Notes: generated by a model from the sequence alone, not told the origin. Positions 1 to 8,679 are shown, numbered from the stretch's first letter. The stretch is DNA of 64,000 nucleotides from Raineyella sp. W15-4 (GCF_033170155.1 NZ_CP137079.1:3844001-3908000), one strand, 5' to 3'. Numbers and translations: made by a program.

Positions 1-672
1 CGGCCGCTCGTTGCGATAGAGGATGGTCAGGCTGCCGTAGTCGGTGTGCTCGCCGAGTCGCACCGAGCCGGGCACAGCGAGGTCGCTGACCGGCGGGAAG
101 CCGTTCGCGAAAAGCACCGAACAGTGCTTGGCACAGGAGGCGTCGAACCAGTCCTCGGCCAGGCCCAGGCCCAGTGCGAACCCCTTCAGCAGAGTGGTGG
201 CGACCCGCTCCATCTGCCGGTAGTACGCGGTCCACACCGCCCGGAACCGATCCTGGCCCGCCGGCCACAGATTGACGTGATCGAAGACCCCCTCGCCGAT
301 GGCCTCGGGGGAGCCGATCGCAAAGTACTCGACGTAGTCCCCAGTCCGTTTGCCGGCCAACGACCGGGCGTGCGGCTCCATCCAGCCGCGGCTGGTCTCC
401 GGTGCGGGCTGGTGGACGGGTTGCTTGAGGTGCTCCGGAAGAGCGAAGAACTCCTCGCACACGTCATGCATGTCGTCGATCAGTCGCTGCGGGACACCGT
501 GGTCGGAGACGACGAGGAAGCCGACGTGGCGATTGGCCTCATCGATCCGGGCACCGAGGGCGCGGCGGACCTCCTGGTCGGGAGAGTCGAGGCCGTCGAG
601 GGCGATCACCGGGATGTCGGCCTGGTCGAGGACTTCGGTGGTGTCGGTCGCAGTGGGCAGGGGGTCACGCAT
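1..672 (-). CDS. 2OG-Fe(II) oxygenase, isopenicillin N synthase family (partial, cut by window edge)
   Basis: The gene runs off the left end; 224 N-terminal residues are visible. The first ~110 residues match the DIOX_N domain of non-haem iron oxygenases (residues such as HVGFLVVSDHGVP), and near the visible end is the iron-binding HTDYG motif, which gives the first His and Asp ligands. The last His and the 2-oxoglutarate-binding Arg lie outside the window. Family members oxidise small organic substrates in the cytoplasm, usually with 2-oxoglutarate and O2. The ATG lies inside the end of the SnoaL-like gene (8-bp overlap), so the two are probably translated together. It is the last visible gene of the leftward operon containing a hydantoinase and an ECF importer, so I infer a role in modifying a nitrogenous substrate, not antibiotic synthesis. 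The substrate is unknown. Confidence 0.85.
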   Translation of the reverse strand, partial: MRDPLPTATDTTEVLDQADIPVIALDGLDSPDQEVRRALGARIDEANRHVGFLVVSDHGVPQRLIDDMHDVCEEFFALPEHLKQPVHQPAPETSRGWMEPHARSLAGKRTGDYVEYFAIGSPEAIGEGVFDHVNLWPAGQDRFRAVWTAYYRQMERVATTLLKGFALGLGLAEDWFDASCAKHCSVLFANGFPPVSDLAVPGSVRLGEHTDYGSLTILYRNERP

Positions 673-1192
673 GGCTCGGCTCCTTGGGTGCGGTGACCGG
701 GGTGAACATCTCGACACCCCAGCCCTTGTCGTACGGGGTGGCGAAGAGGGTGTCGACGGCCAGGTGGGAGATGAACCACTGGTCCCCGTCACGGACGAAG
801 GTGTTGTCGTACGCCAGGCCGATCCACACCGGCAGGGTTCCCTCCCGGATGGTCGACGGCTCGAAGCAGAGCCATCGTCCGGTCGCGGACAGGGCGTCAT
901 CGGCGACCCGGATCTCCTGGTTGGTCAGGTAGTGGTAGGTGAAGGGCTGGCGCTCCTGGACGCCTCGGAAGTTCGCGGCGATCGCCTCGCGGCCCTGCCA
1001 GGTGCCGAATTCGATGTTGCGGCCGACGCCCTCCCAGACCGCGTCGGGGGTGAAGTGCTCGACGATCCGGTCGATGTCCTTGGCCAGGTCGCAGGCGTTG
1101 ATGTAGGACGACATCAGGTCGGCGACCGCTTGATGCGCCTCGACCCGGTCCAGCCGGGCCAGCAGGGCGGCGAGGGTGGGCTCGGGGGTCAT
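665..1192 (-). CDS. SnoaL-like / NTF2-fold protein
   Basis: This 175-residue protein has the SnoaL-like layout: an N-terminal helix pair (Leu-rich, followed by a conserved Asp at the start of a loop), then FTPDAVWEG, the WQGREAIAANF region and a C-terminal beta sheet with GDQWFISHLAVDT. The NTF2 fold makes a hydrophobic pocket used by isomerases, dehydratases, hydroxylases or simple binding proteins, so the reaction cannot be read from the fold. The ATG overlaps the hydantoinase stop (ATGA), and its own end overlaps the oxygenase start, which implies coupled translation with both. The start at 1192 is preceded by GAAAGG; longer in-frame extensions only read into the hydantoinase gene. It may be an accessory partner of the oxygenase (inference). 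Confidence 0.8.
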   Translation of the reverse strand: MTPEPTLAALLARLDRVEAHQAVADLMSSYINACDLAKDIDRIVEHFTPDAVWEGVGRNIEFGTWQGREAIAANFRGVQERQPFTYHYLTNQEIRVADDALSATGRWLCFEPSTIREGTLPVWIGLAYDNTFVRDGDQWFISHLAVDTLFATPYDKGWGVEMFTPVTAPKEPSHA

Positions 1193-2583
1193 CCGACTGC
1201 CTTTCGGAGGAGGAAGCGGCCCCGTCCCGGGCGGTCGCCGGCGGCGGTCGGGCGACCGTCCTCGACGACCAGTTCCCCGCGGGACCAGACCTGGGTGAGA
1301 CGGCCGTGAGCGGTGACCCCCTCCCACAGCGTGTAGTCGATGTTCTGCGCCTGGCCGGCGGCCGAGATATGCGTGCTGCCGTCGGGGTCGAGGACGGCGA
1401 TGTCGGCGTCCGCGCCGGGCGCGATGATGCCCTTGCGGGGGAACATGCCGAACCGGCGGGCGGGCTCGGCGGCGGTGACCGACACGTACTTACCGAGGTC
1501 GATCCGGCCGCTGTGCACCCCCTCCGAGTAGGTGACGATCATCCGGTGCTCGATCCCCGGGCCGCCGTTGGGGATGTCGCGGAAGTCGTCCCGTCCGTCG
1601 GTCTTCTGGGTGGCGAAGCAGTACGGGCAGTGGTCGGAGCTGACGATGCCGAGCACGCCCGACGACAGGCCGCGCCACAGGGCGTGGCGGTGGGACTCCT
1701 CGCGCAGCGGCGGGGTGAGGACGACCTTGGCCCCTTCGAAGTCGGGCCGATAGTAGGCCTCCGGGCCGAGCGAGAGGTAGTGGGTGCAGGTCTCACCACC
1801 GATCGGCCAGCCGGAGATCCGCGCCTCGCCGATCAGGTCGACCGACTCCTGGGTGGACATGTGCACGAAGTAGAGCGGCGCCTCGGCCATCCGGGAGATC
1901 CGGATCGCCCGGGCGACGGCCTCGGCCTCGGTCGACGGGGGCCGGGACAGCAGGTGTCCCTCGGGCCCGCGAACGCCTCGGCTGACCAGATCTGCGGCCA
2001 GCACGTCGATCACGTCACCGTTCTCGGCGTGCACGCACACCTGCATCCCGGTGGTGCCGGCACGCGACAACACCCGGTAGAGCTCGCCGTCGTTGATCAT
2101 CAGCGTGCCCCGGTAGGCCAGGTACGTCTTGAGGCTGGTAATGCCGTCGGCGGCGAGAGTGGACAGCTCCGCGTCGAAGCCGTTGTAGAGCCGGCTGACG
2201 CAGGCGTGCAGCCCGTAGTCGATCACCGCCTTCTCGGCCGCCGAGGCGGCATGGCGGGCGACCGACTCGGAGATGGTCAGGCCGGGCAACTGGCTGGCGT
2301 AGTCGACGATCGTGGTGGTGCCACCGACCGCGGCGGCGCGGGTGCCGGTGAAGAAGTCGTCGGAGGTCTTCTGGGTGAACGACCCGGACTCCAGGTGGGT
2401 GTGCACGTCGACGCCGCCGGGCAGCAGGATCCGTCCGGTGCAGTCCACCACCCGGCAGTCGAGGTCCCCGACGGTCAGGTCGCCGACCGCGACGACGATG
2501 CCGTCGCGGACCAGCACATCGGCGGGCCGGGCGCCCGACTCGTCGGCCACCCGGCCACCGGTGAACAGGATGGTGTCACTCAT
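1189..2583 (-). CDS. Dihydropyrimidinase / D-hydantoinase-like cyclic amidohydrolase
   Basis: The 464 residues match the usual length of the hydantoinase/dihydropyrimidinase family, which hydrolyses cyclic diamides to N-carbamoyl amino acids with a binuclear metal centre. Visible ligands are the HTH pair at residues 61-63, the lysine in SLKTYLAYRG (Lys151, carbamylated in the family), His184 in VHAENGD, His240 in VHMSTQE, and Asp316 in SSDHCPY. The ATG at 2583 overlaps the stop of the upstream ATPase gene (ATGA) and has GGGAG upstream. It sits inside an ECF importer operon, and an M20 N-carbamoyl hydrolase lies in the adjacent rightward unit, so ring opening followed by decarbamoylation is the likely route. 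Hydantoin, dihydropyrimidine and other cyclic ureides cannot be told apart from sequence alone. Confidence 0.9.
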   Translation of the reverse strand: MSDTILFTGGRVADESGARPADVLVRDGIVVAVGDLTVGDLDCRVVDCTGRILLPGGVDVHTHLESGSFTQKTSDDFFTGTRAAAVGGTTTIVDYASQLPGLTISESVARHAASAAEKAVIDYGLHACVSRLYNGFDAELSTLAADGITSLKTYLAYRGTLMINDGELYRVLSRAGTTGMQVCVHAENGDVIDVLAADLVSRGVRGPEGHLLSRPPSTEAEAVARAIRISRMAEAPLYFVHMSTQESVDLIGEARISGWPIGGETCTHYLSLGPEAYYRPDFEGAKVVLTPPLREESHRHALWRGLSSGVLGIVSSDHCPYCFATQKTDGRDDFRDIPNGGPGIEHRMIVTYSEGVHSGRIDLGKYVSVTAAEPARRFGMFPRKGIIAPGADADIAVLDPDGSTHISAAGQAQNIDYTLWEGVTAHGRLTQVWSRGELVVEDGRPTAAGDRPGRGRFLLRKAVG

Positions 2584-3458
2584 GCGGACAGCTCCCGCCG
2601 GGTCAGGCTCGCCCAGGCTGCCACCAGCTCGTCCTCGTCCAGGACGTCACCGGGCACGCCGAGGTCGCCCAGCGACTGGGCGAGCTGGGTGATCACCGGC
2701 GGCATCAGGTCGGCCCGGGCGATGTCCTCGGGTCGACTCATCACATCGCGGGTCGGCCCGTCGATGATGATCCGGCCGGCCGTCATGGCGACGACCCGAT
2801 GGGCGAACTCGGCCACGATGTCCATGTCGTGGGTGATCACGATGATGGTGTGGCCGTGCTGCTCGTTGAGGTCCTTGAGGAAGTGCATGACTTCCATGGA
2901 CTGGCGGTAGTCCTGACCGGTGGTCGGCTCGTCGACGACGATGATCTTCGGCCGCAAGGACAGGATCGAGGCGATCGCGACCCGCTGGCGCATGCCCTTG
3001 GGCTGGAAGAACGGGTGTTCGTCGAAGAGGTGCTCGCCGATTCCGGCGGTCCTGGCGGCTTCCCGCACCCGCCGGTCGACCTCGTCGGCATCGAGGCCTA
3101 GGTTGCGAGGGGCGTACGCGATCTCGTCCTGGATCCGGGCGTTGAAGAGCTGGTGGTCCGGGTTCTGGAAGACGTAGCCGATGCTGGCGATCAGCTCGGA
3201 CGTACGGGTGTCCCGGTCGATCCGGCGGCCGTCCACCGTGACGGTGCCGGAGGTCACCTTGAGAATGCCGTTGAGGCACTTGGAGAGGGTCGTCTTGCCA
3301 CTGCCGTTGGTACCGATCAGGGCGAGGAACTCGCCCGGGCGTACGGCCAGATCGATCCGGCTGAGCGCCTCCGTCCCGTCCTCGTAGTGGAAGGCGGCGC
3401 CCCGGACGTCGATGATCGGGTCCGCGGGGATGTCGGTGGAGTGGGGGGTGGAGGTCAT
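2580..3458 (-). CDS. ECF transporter ATP-binding subunit with altered signature motif
   Basis: This 292-residue ABC ATPase is the energising subunit of an energy-coupling factor importer. Visible are Walker A (GTNGSGKTT), the Q-loop region typical of EcfA proteins (VFQNPDHQLF), Walker B (IIVVDEPTTGQD) and the switch His (VITHDMD). The expected LSGGQ signature is replaced by QPKGMRQR before VAIAS, so the ATP site that this motif would complete is probably impaired. It overlaps its neighbour ATPase by ATGA on one side and the hydantoinase by ATGA on the other. With the second ATPase, EcfT and the S component it should form a membrane complex importing a small molecule. The C-terminal 60 residues are variable. 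Confidence 0.9.
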   Translation of the reverse strand: MTSTPHSTDIPADPIIDVRGAAFHYEDGTEALSRIDLAVRPGEFLALIGTNGSGKTTLSKCLNGILKVTSGTVTVDGRRIDRDTRTSELIASIGYVFQNPDHQLFNARIQDEIAYAPRNLGLDADEVDRRVREAARTAGIGEHLFDEHPFFQPKGMRQRVAIASILSLRPKIIVVDEPTTGQDYRQSMEVMHFLKDLNEQHGHTIIVITHDMDIVAEFAHRVVAMTAGRIIIDGPTRDVMSRPEDIARADLMPPVITQLAQSLGDLGVPGDVLDEDELVAAWASLTRRELSA

Positions 3459-4336
3459 GCCAGGGCTCCTGACGAGGCAAGGGATCGGGCGGCGGAGGAC
3501 ACGTCGCCGAGGGTCACCGGAGTGTCACCCTCGGCCGGCAGACCGCCGGCGCGGCGCACCCGCTCCAGGAAGCCGACGGTGGCGGGTACCCGGATGCTGC
3601 GACGATCGGCGGCGTCGAGGCGGCCGAAGAACTCCCGGGTGGGAGCGTCGACACGGATGCTTCCCGCGGAGACCAACAGCAGCCGGTCGCAGACATCGAC
3701 CAGCCGCTCCAGGCTGTGCTCGACGACGATGACGGTGAGATTGAGCCGTTCCTTCAGCTCGGTGAGCAGGCGGTAGACGCTCGTCTTGGAGCGCGGGTCG
3801 AGCATCGAGGTGGGCTCGTCGAGGATGAGGATCCGCGGCCGCATCGCCAGCACGCCGGCGATGGCCACCCGCTGCTTCTGGCCGCCGGACAGCTCGTGCG
3901 GTGACTTCTCCAGCAGATCCGCCAGGTCGGTGAGCGCAGCCACCTCGTCGAGGCGGGTGAGGATCTCGCCGACCGGCACTCCGAGGTTCTCCAGACCGAA
4001 GGTGATCTCCTCCTCGACACTCATCGAGGTGAACTGGGCGTCGGGATCGGCGAAGACCATCCCGACGGTGGCGGCGGCCTCGGTGGCGGACAGGTCCTTG
4101 GCCTCACGGCCGAAGACCTCGACGCTGCCGCGCAGGACCCCGTTGTGGCAGCTGGGGATGATCCCCTTGATGGCCTGGACCAGGGTGGTCTTGCCGGCCT
4201 CGTTGGGGCCGACGACGCCGACGAATTCCCCCGCGCGGATGGTGAGGTCGACGCCGCTGAGCGCGAATTCCCTGGCGCCCTGGTACTTCCAGGCGAAGTC
4301 GGTGAGCCGGATGGCTGGTGGGTCGGAGGGTGTCAT
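3455..4336 (-). CDS. ECF transporter ATP-binding subunit, second copy
   Basis: This second EcfA-type ATPase has about 293 residues, with Walker A GPNEAGKTT, an intact LSGGQKQRVAIA signature, Walker B ILILDEPTSMLDP and switch His in VVEHS. The Q-loop glutamine appears replaced by alanine (VFADPDAQF where family members usually have FQNP), which complements the defect in the partner: one subunit keeps the signature, the other keeps the Q-loop. I place the start at the ATG at 4336 because AGGTG lies at a suitable distance; an ATG at 4357 is also in frame but lacks a ribosome-binding site. The stop overlaps the partner ATPase start. It lies 28 bp after the EcfT gene. Confidence 0.88.
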   Translation of the reverse strand: MTPSDPPAIRLTDFAWKYQGAREFALSGVDLTIRAGEFVGVVGPNEAGKTTLVQAIKGIIPSCHNGVLRGSVEVFGREAKDLSATEAAATVGMVFADPDAQFTSMSVEEEITFGLENLGVPVGEILTRLDEVAALTDLADLLEKSPHELSGGQKQRVAIAGVLAMRPRILILDEPTSMLDPRSKTSVYRLLTELKERLNLTVIVVEHSLERLVDVCDRLLLVSAGSIRVDAPTREFFGRLDAADRRSIRVPATVGFLERVRRAGGLPAEGDTPVTLGDVSSAARSLASSGALA

Positions 4337-4364
4337 GGTGTTCACCTGGGTTCGCATCGGGGGT

Positions 4365-5312
4365 TCAGAGCAGGCCGGACAGGGCCGCGTACGTGGCGGA
4401 CCGGACCAGTCCCAGCCACGGTGTGGTGAAACGCAGGGTCGCCACCCCGACCAGGGCGAGCACCAGGGCGACGACCAGCACCCAGTCCCGAGGGTTCATC
4501 ACGAATCTCGACCGCAGGTAGTCGGGGCGGCGGGCGCCGCCCACCCGGCCGGCGAGGGAGGTGCCCTTGGCGTGCAGGCCGATGCTGATGTCCTCACTGC
4601 GCCGGATGGAAAGGGTGAAGAGCGGGACCAGGTTCATGGCGAAGTGCTTGACCTTGCCGACGAGGCCGAGGTTGCGGGTGTCGAGACCACGGGCGATCTC
4701 GGCCTCCTTGATCACTGCGTAGTCCTCGAGGAAGATCCCGACCGAGCGCAGGGTCAGGCCGACGAAGTAGGAGACCACGAAGGGCACGCCCAGGGTGCGC
4801 AGGCCGACCAGGATGTCGGACTCGCGGTTGGTGGAGAAGTAGAAGATCGAGGCAAGGACGAGCGCGATGATCCGGCAGTAGGTGGCTAAAGCCCACATCA
4901 GGGACTCGAAGTAGCCCGTCACCGGGCCGATGCTGAAGAGCACCGTGCCGCCGCCGGGGCCCGTCTCCCGCGGAAAGAGAGTGTAGGTGAGGCCGAGGAT
5001 CACGAAGACGGTGAGGAACATCGGCACGAACATCTTCAGCCTGGTCATCCGGACGTTCGCGAAGCGGAAGAGGACCAGGGTCATCGCGACGACGAGCAGG
5101 TTGATCTCCGGCGCCTCGATGAAGAGCGGAATCACCGAAGTCACCAGGTAGAGGACCAGCCGGGAGGCCGGGTGCAGTCGGTAGATGGGCGAGCGGGACG
5201 GGATGTAGCCGACGATCGTCTTGCGCATCGCCCGGCCGCGGGGACGTGCGACCTCGGGTGGAGCGGGGGTCGTCGCAGCGCGCGCCGTGGCGTCCTGCAC
5301 CGTGGTGGTCAT
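4365..5312 (-). CDS. ECF transporter transmembrane coupling protein EcfT
   Basis: This 315-residue polytopic membrane protein of the CbiQ/EcfT family has a hydrophilic N-terminal ~40 residues, then several hydrophobic segments (LVLYLVTSVIPLFI, INLLVVAMTLVLF, MFVPMFLTVFVILGL and others). Two cytoplasmic coupling motifs of the Ala-Arg-Gly type are visible: ARG in EIARGLDTRN, and a variant AKG in LHAKGTS. These dock on the two ATPases. A final membrane segment lies near residue 275. A strong GGGAGG precedes the ATG. It is flanked by the S component upstream and the ATPase genes downstream, so this is a dedicated (group I) ECF importer. Confidence 0.9.
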   Translation of the reverse strand: MTTTVQDATARAATTPAPPEVARPRGRAMRKTIVGYIPSRSPIYRLHPASRLVLYLVTSVIPLFIEAPEINLLVVAMTLVLFRFANVRMTRLKMFVPMFLTVFVILGLTYTLFPRETGPGGGTVLFSIGPVTGYFESLMWALATYCRIIALVLASIFYFSTNRESDILVGLRTLGVPFVVSYFVGLTLRSVGIFLEDYAVIKEAEIARGLDTRNLGLVGKVKHFAMNLVPLFTLSIRRSEDISIGLHAKGTSLAGRVGGARRPDYLRSRFVMNPRDWVLVVALVLALVGVATLRFTTPWLGLVRSATYAALSGLL

Positions 5313-5370
5313 GGGATCCTCCCGGCTGGTCGTGGTGGATGGTGGTCAGTGGTCGGGGACGGTCCGGGGC

Positions 5371-6012
5371 TCAGGCCCAGACGCGCTTCACGAAGGTCTT
5401 GGAGCGCAACACGATCGGGGAGATGTACTTGAGCATCACCACGCCGAGCACCCAGGAGGCGATGGAGTTGCCCAGGAACCAGCCGATGAAGGTCACCGGG
5501 AAGGCATCCGCGGAGATCAACCCGAAGAGGAGCAGCACGCCGCTGCCCCAGGCCGCACCGATGGCGTTGGAGAGGATGATGCCGAAGACGGTGAAGACCG
5601 CCCAGTCCTTGCCGGTGCGCAGGCGCGGGTCGGCCTTGAGCAGCCGGAAGGCGATGCCGCCGACGATCGCCTGGGCGAGGTTGCCCGGGATGTAGGCGAG
5701 CGAGACCGGCAGGGGTGCTGCACCGGAGATGGCGTTGGAGATCAGCGGGAAGACGGCACCGGCGATGCCGCCCCAGCCGCCGTACCAGATGCCGCCGACG
5801 CTCTGGATGGCCTGGCCCGGCCAGAACGCGGTGATGTAGCCGAGCGGGATGGCCAGGCTGCCGAAGGTTCCGACGACGACACCGATCCCGGTGAACAACG
5901 CCGTCATGACGAAGTGAGGCAGACCTGGCGTACGGATCTCGCCGGGCTCGACGTCCCACACCGAGGTGCTGGTCGCGGTGGTCGGGTCGATGGTCTCGTT
6001 GGTGGTGCTCAT
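5371..6012 (-). CDS. ECF transporter substrate-binding S component
   Basis: This 213-residue protein has an N-terminal soluble stretch of ~33 residues followed by about six membrane segments (starting HFVMTALFTGIGVVVGTFGS), the size and plan of ECF S components, which bind the solute in the membrane. A basic C-terminus (RSKTFVKRVWA) ends it. The order S, T, A, A on one strand is that of a dedicated importer. I do not recognise it as one of the vitamin-specific families. Its position between a D-aminoacylase and a hydantoinase suggests a cyclic ureide, N-acyl amino acid or related nitrogen source. GGAAGG lies before the ATG. Confidence 0.82.
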   Translation of the reverse strand: MSTTNETIDPTTATSTSVWDVEPGEIRTPGLPHFVMTALFTGIGVVVGTFGSLAIPLGYITAFWPGQAIQSVGGIWYGGWGGIAGAVFPLISNAISGAAPLPVSLAYIPGNLAQAIVGGIAFRLLKADPRLRTGKDWAVFTVFGIILSNAIGAAWGSGVLLLFGLISADAFPVTFIGWFLGNSIASWVLGVVMLKYISPIVLRSKTFVKRVWA

Positions 6013-6096
6013 GGTGGTGGTCCTTCCGGAGTGCCGCGACGGGGCGGGACTGGACGGGATCCGCCGGACGGTCGCCCGACGGGGATCAGGGATTCG

Positions 6097-7686
6097 TCAG
6101 CGGGCGCCGACGGGGGCGGTACGGACAACGGAGCCGGTGCGGGTGCCGGTGCTGCGTCCGCTGCGACGAGCGATCTGCCCGCCCACGATCACGCACTCCA
6201 CGCCATCGGGGAGGGCGATCGGGTTCTGGTAGGTGGATCGGTCCCGGAACGTGGTCGGGTCGAGCAGCACCAGGTCGGCGCGCAGCCCGGGGACGATCGC
6301 GCCGCGATCCGCCAGCCCGAGGATGCGGGCCGGCTCGGTGGTCATCCTGCGGACGGCGTCGACAACGTCGACGATGCCCTCCTCGATCGCGAAGCGACCG
6401 AGGAACCGGCCCGCTGTCCCGTAGAGGCGCGGGTGCGGGTGCGGATTGAACACGCCGTCGGTGCCCACCAGGGAGCCGGACTCGCGATAGATGTCGCGGA
6501 CGACCTGCTCGCTCGAGTAGTGGTCGATCATCCCGGCGTCGAGGTTCGTGTCCGCCAGGACCCGCAGCACGGTCAGGGCCGGGTCCTCGCCATTCGCCTC
6601 GGCGACCTCGGCAACCGTACGACCGACCGTGTGTCCCCATGGCGTGGCGGCCTGGGTGATGACGATGTTCTCCGGGCCACAGGAGGCGAAGAGGTTCTCC
6701 CAGCCGGGCAGGCCGTGCCACATGTCGTGGGCCAGCCGACGCCACTCGGTGCGGCTGGCCAGCCGATCGAGCACCGCCGCCGGTCCGCCCGCCAACGCGT
6801 GAGGGGGCAGCAAGGCGGACAGGACGGTGCTTCCGGCCCCGTACGGGTACTGGTCGACACTGAGCCGGATCCGACCCGAAGCCGCCTCGAGCAGGTCCAT
6901 CAGGTCGTGGAAACGATGGGCATTGCCGATCAGCTTGAGGTGGGAGACGTGGAGCGGCGCCCCGGTGCGCTCCGCCACCTGGACGAACTCACGGATCGAG
7001 TCGACGATCCCGTCGGCCTCATTGCGCACGTGCGGAACCAGCGGGACGTCGTAGCGAGCGGCGACCGCGGCGACCGCGGTCAGCTCCGCGGTGTCGGCGA
7101 ACAGCCCTGGGGCGTAGATCATGCCGAACGACACGGCCCGCGCACCGGCCTCGCAGCCCGCGGCGACCAGGGCCTGCATGTCCCGGATCTCCCGGGCGGC
7201 GGGGCGGCGGTCGACACCGCCCATGACGACCTCCCGGACGGCGCTGTGCGGGACGCAGGCGGCCATGCTCGTGGCCGGACGGGCATCCTGCAGCGACTGC
7301 AGGTAGTCGGCCAGGCTGTGCCAGTCCCACGGGGCGTTGCGGCTCGGCTCGAGCGCCGCCAGGTAGCGGCGGCGACCGTCACGGACCTCATCGGACACCG
7401 GGGCGGGGCCGAGGCCGTCCAGACAGACGAGCTCGGTGGTGAAGCCCTGACCGATCTTGGCGGTCATCTCGGGCTCGTCGAAGGCATGCAGCGCACTGTG
7501 CGCGTGCATGTCCACGAAACCGGGGACGAGCAGCAGCCCTCGGCCGTCGATCTCCTCACCCACGCTGTCCATCAGGAGCTCGGGCGCGACCGCAGTGATG
7601 ATCCCGTCGCTGACCGCGACGTCGGCACGGCGCACCTCGGTCGGGGTCACGACCTCGGCCCCCCTGACGACTGTCTGGGCTTCCAC
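6097..7686 (-). CDS. N-acyl-D-amino-acid deacylase (D-aminoacylase)-like amidohydrolase
   Basis: This 529-residue metal-dependent amidohydrolase resembles D-aminoacylases, which release D-amino acids from N-acyl forms. The metal-binding HxH is in VDMHAHS near residue 65, followed by VPHVRNEADG, VSHLKLIG and the catalytic Asp region GTDGVFNPHPHPRLYGT. The C-terminus returns to the small beta domain (LADRGAIVPGLRADLVLLD). I choose GTG at 7686 because AGGGAGG sits 4 bp upstream; the reading frame stays open to 7755, but that extension crosses the operator. It is the first gene of the leftward ECF/hydantoinase operon, 84 bp before the S component. The real substrate may be another N-substituted amino acid or a cyclic imide. 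Confidence 0.85.
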   Translation of the reverse strand: MEAQTVVRGAEVVTPTEVRRADVAVSDGIITAVAPELLMDSVGEEIDGRGLLLVPGFVDMHAHSALHAFDEPEMTAKIGQGFTTELVCLDGLGPAPVSDEVRDGRRRYLAALEPSRNAPWDWHSLADYLQSLQDARPATSMAACVPHSAVREVVMGGVDRRPAAREIRDMQALVAAGCEAGARAVSFGMIYAPGLFADTAELTAVAAVAARYDVPLVPHVRNEADGIVDSIREFVQVAERTGAPLHVSHLKLIGNAHRFHDLMDLLEAASGRIRLSVDQYPYGAGSTVLSALLPPHALAGGPAAVLDRLASRTEWRRLAHDMWHGLPGWENLFASCGPENIVITQAATPWGHTVGRTVAEVAEANGEDPALTVLRVLADTNLDAGMIDHYSSEQVVRDIYRESGSLVGTDGVFNPHPHPRLYGTAGRFLGRFAIEEGIVDVVDAVRRMTTEPARILGLADRGAIVPGLRADLVLLDPTTFRDRSTYQNPIALPDGVECVIVGGQIARRSGRSTGTRTGSVVRTAPVGAR

Positions 7687-7706
7687 GGATCCTCCCTGTG
7701 GCGACG

Positions 7707-7731
7707 ACTTGTAGGACAACTGGCAGTTGTC
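7707..7731. promoter_or_regulatory. Probable GntR operator of the leftward catabolic operon
   Basis: Positions 7707-7720 read ACTTGTAGGACAAC, whose core TTGT-AGG-ACAA is a palindrome. It overlaps a second perfect palindrome at 7715-7731, GACAACT-GGC-AGTTGTC. A 13/14 match to the first motif lies at 8686-8699 (opposite strand) in the promoter of the rightward pair. The site is 21 bp before the D-aminoacylase GTG. The intergenic stretch 7687-7850 otherwise holds only its ribosome-binding site and no clear -35/-10 that I can assign. Confidence 0.7.
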
Positions 7732-7850
7732 TACCACGAGAAGATTCTCGGCCACCAGCCCTGGAAGGGCAGATCAGCGGATTGTGGAGTGATCGGAACA
7801 GGCCCGGAACCCGACCGTTACACAGCGGGCGACGGCGCCGACCGAACGGA

Positions 7851-8615
7851 TCATTCGTCCCGTCGACGCCGCAGATGGAATTCGAAGTACGCGGGGTCGA
7901 ACCAGGACTCGCTACGGTTCACCAGCCGACCGTCGGCGCTGCAGGTGTGTTCGCTGAGCTGCAGCAGCGGGGCCCCCAGGTCCACGTCGAGGATCGCCGC
8001 CAGGGAGGCCTCCGCGACGGTCGGGGTGATGGTGCACTCGGAGTAGGCGGCCGCTCCGGGAGTGTCCAGCAGGAGGTCCAGCACCGACCCCCGGAAACGC
8101 TCGCGAAGCACGTCCAGCGGGAGGACCGAGGCCGGCACGTGGTCGACGACGAAGGCGCAACGATGTCCGTCCAGGACCTTCGTGCGGGACACACGGAGGA
8201 TGGGTTTTCCCTTGTCATTGACGAAATCGTGGACCACCTGATCACCCGGAGGGGCCACCCCGAGCTCGATGTCGGCCGTGCCCATCTGATGACCCGCCTG
8301 CCGCGCGAAGGTGTCGAAGGAGACCAGCCGGTCCAGCCCGGAGCGGACCATGTCAGGGCGGGGCAACACGTGCGATCCGGAGCCGCGGGCGATCCGGATG
8401 TACCCCTGGTCACGCAGACTCTGCAGCGCGGCCCGGACCGTCACCCGGGAGGCTCCGAAGATGTCCCCCAGCTCGGCCTCGGAGGGGAGACGGTCCCCGG
8501 GGGCCACCTTCCCGGACAGGATGAAATCCGCGAGGATCGCGTCCTTGATCTCGGTCTGCAATTGCCGCCGGGTCCGAATCCCGTCAGCCCGCGGAGTGCT
8601 CTCCCCCCGATTCAT
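7851..8615 (-). CDS. GntR family regulator with UTRA domain (HutC subfamily)
   Basis: This 254-residue protein has a winged helix-turn-helix at residues ~15-80 (LPSEAELGDIFGASRVTVR is the classic GntR recognition region) and a UTRA effector-binding domain at ~100-245. HutC-type regulators usually repress catabolic operons until a substrate or intermediate binds UTRA. The ATG at 8615 has GGGAAGGGG upstream; the frame is open much further upstream but crosses the divergent promoter. It sits between the leftward operon and the rightward dpaL-like pair, both of which carry the TTGT-N3-ACAA motif, so it probably controls both units. Confidence 0.92.
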   Translation of the reverse strand: MNRGESTPRADGIRTRRQLQTEIKDAILADFILSGKVAPGDRLPSEAELGDIFGASRVTVRAALQSLRDQGYIRIARGSGSHVLPRPDMVRSGLDRLVSFDTFARQAGHQMGTADIELGVAPPGDQVVHDFVNDKGKPILRVSRTKVLDGHRCAFVVDHVPASVLPLDVLRERFRGSVLDLLLDTPGAAAYSECTITPTVAEASLAAILDVDLGAPLLQLSEHTCSADGRLVNRSESWFDPAYFEFHLRRRRDE

Positions 8616-8679
8616 GCGGTCCCCTTCCCGGATCGTCACAAAGCAATGTGAATCTACCATTACAGGTTCTACCTGATTC

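Noticed and set aside
5221-8046. A 941-codon + strand frame opposite the ECF and amidohydrolase genes
   Set aside because: It is antisense to well-supported genes and has low-complexity composition.
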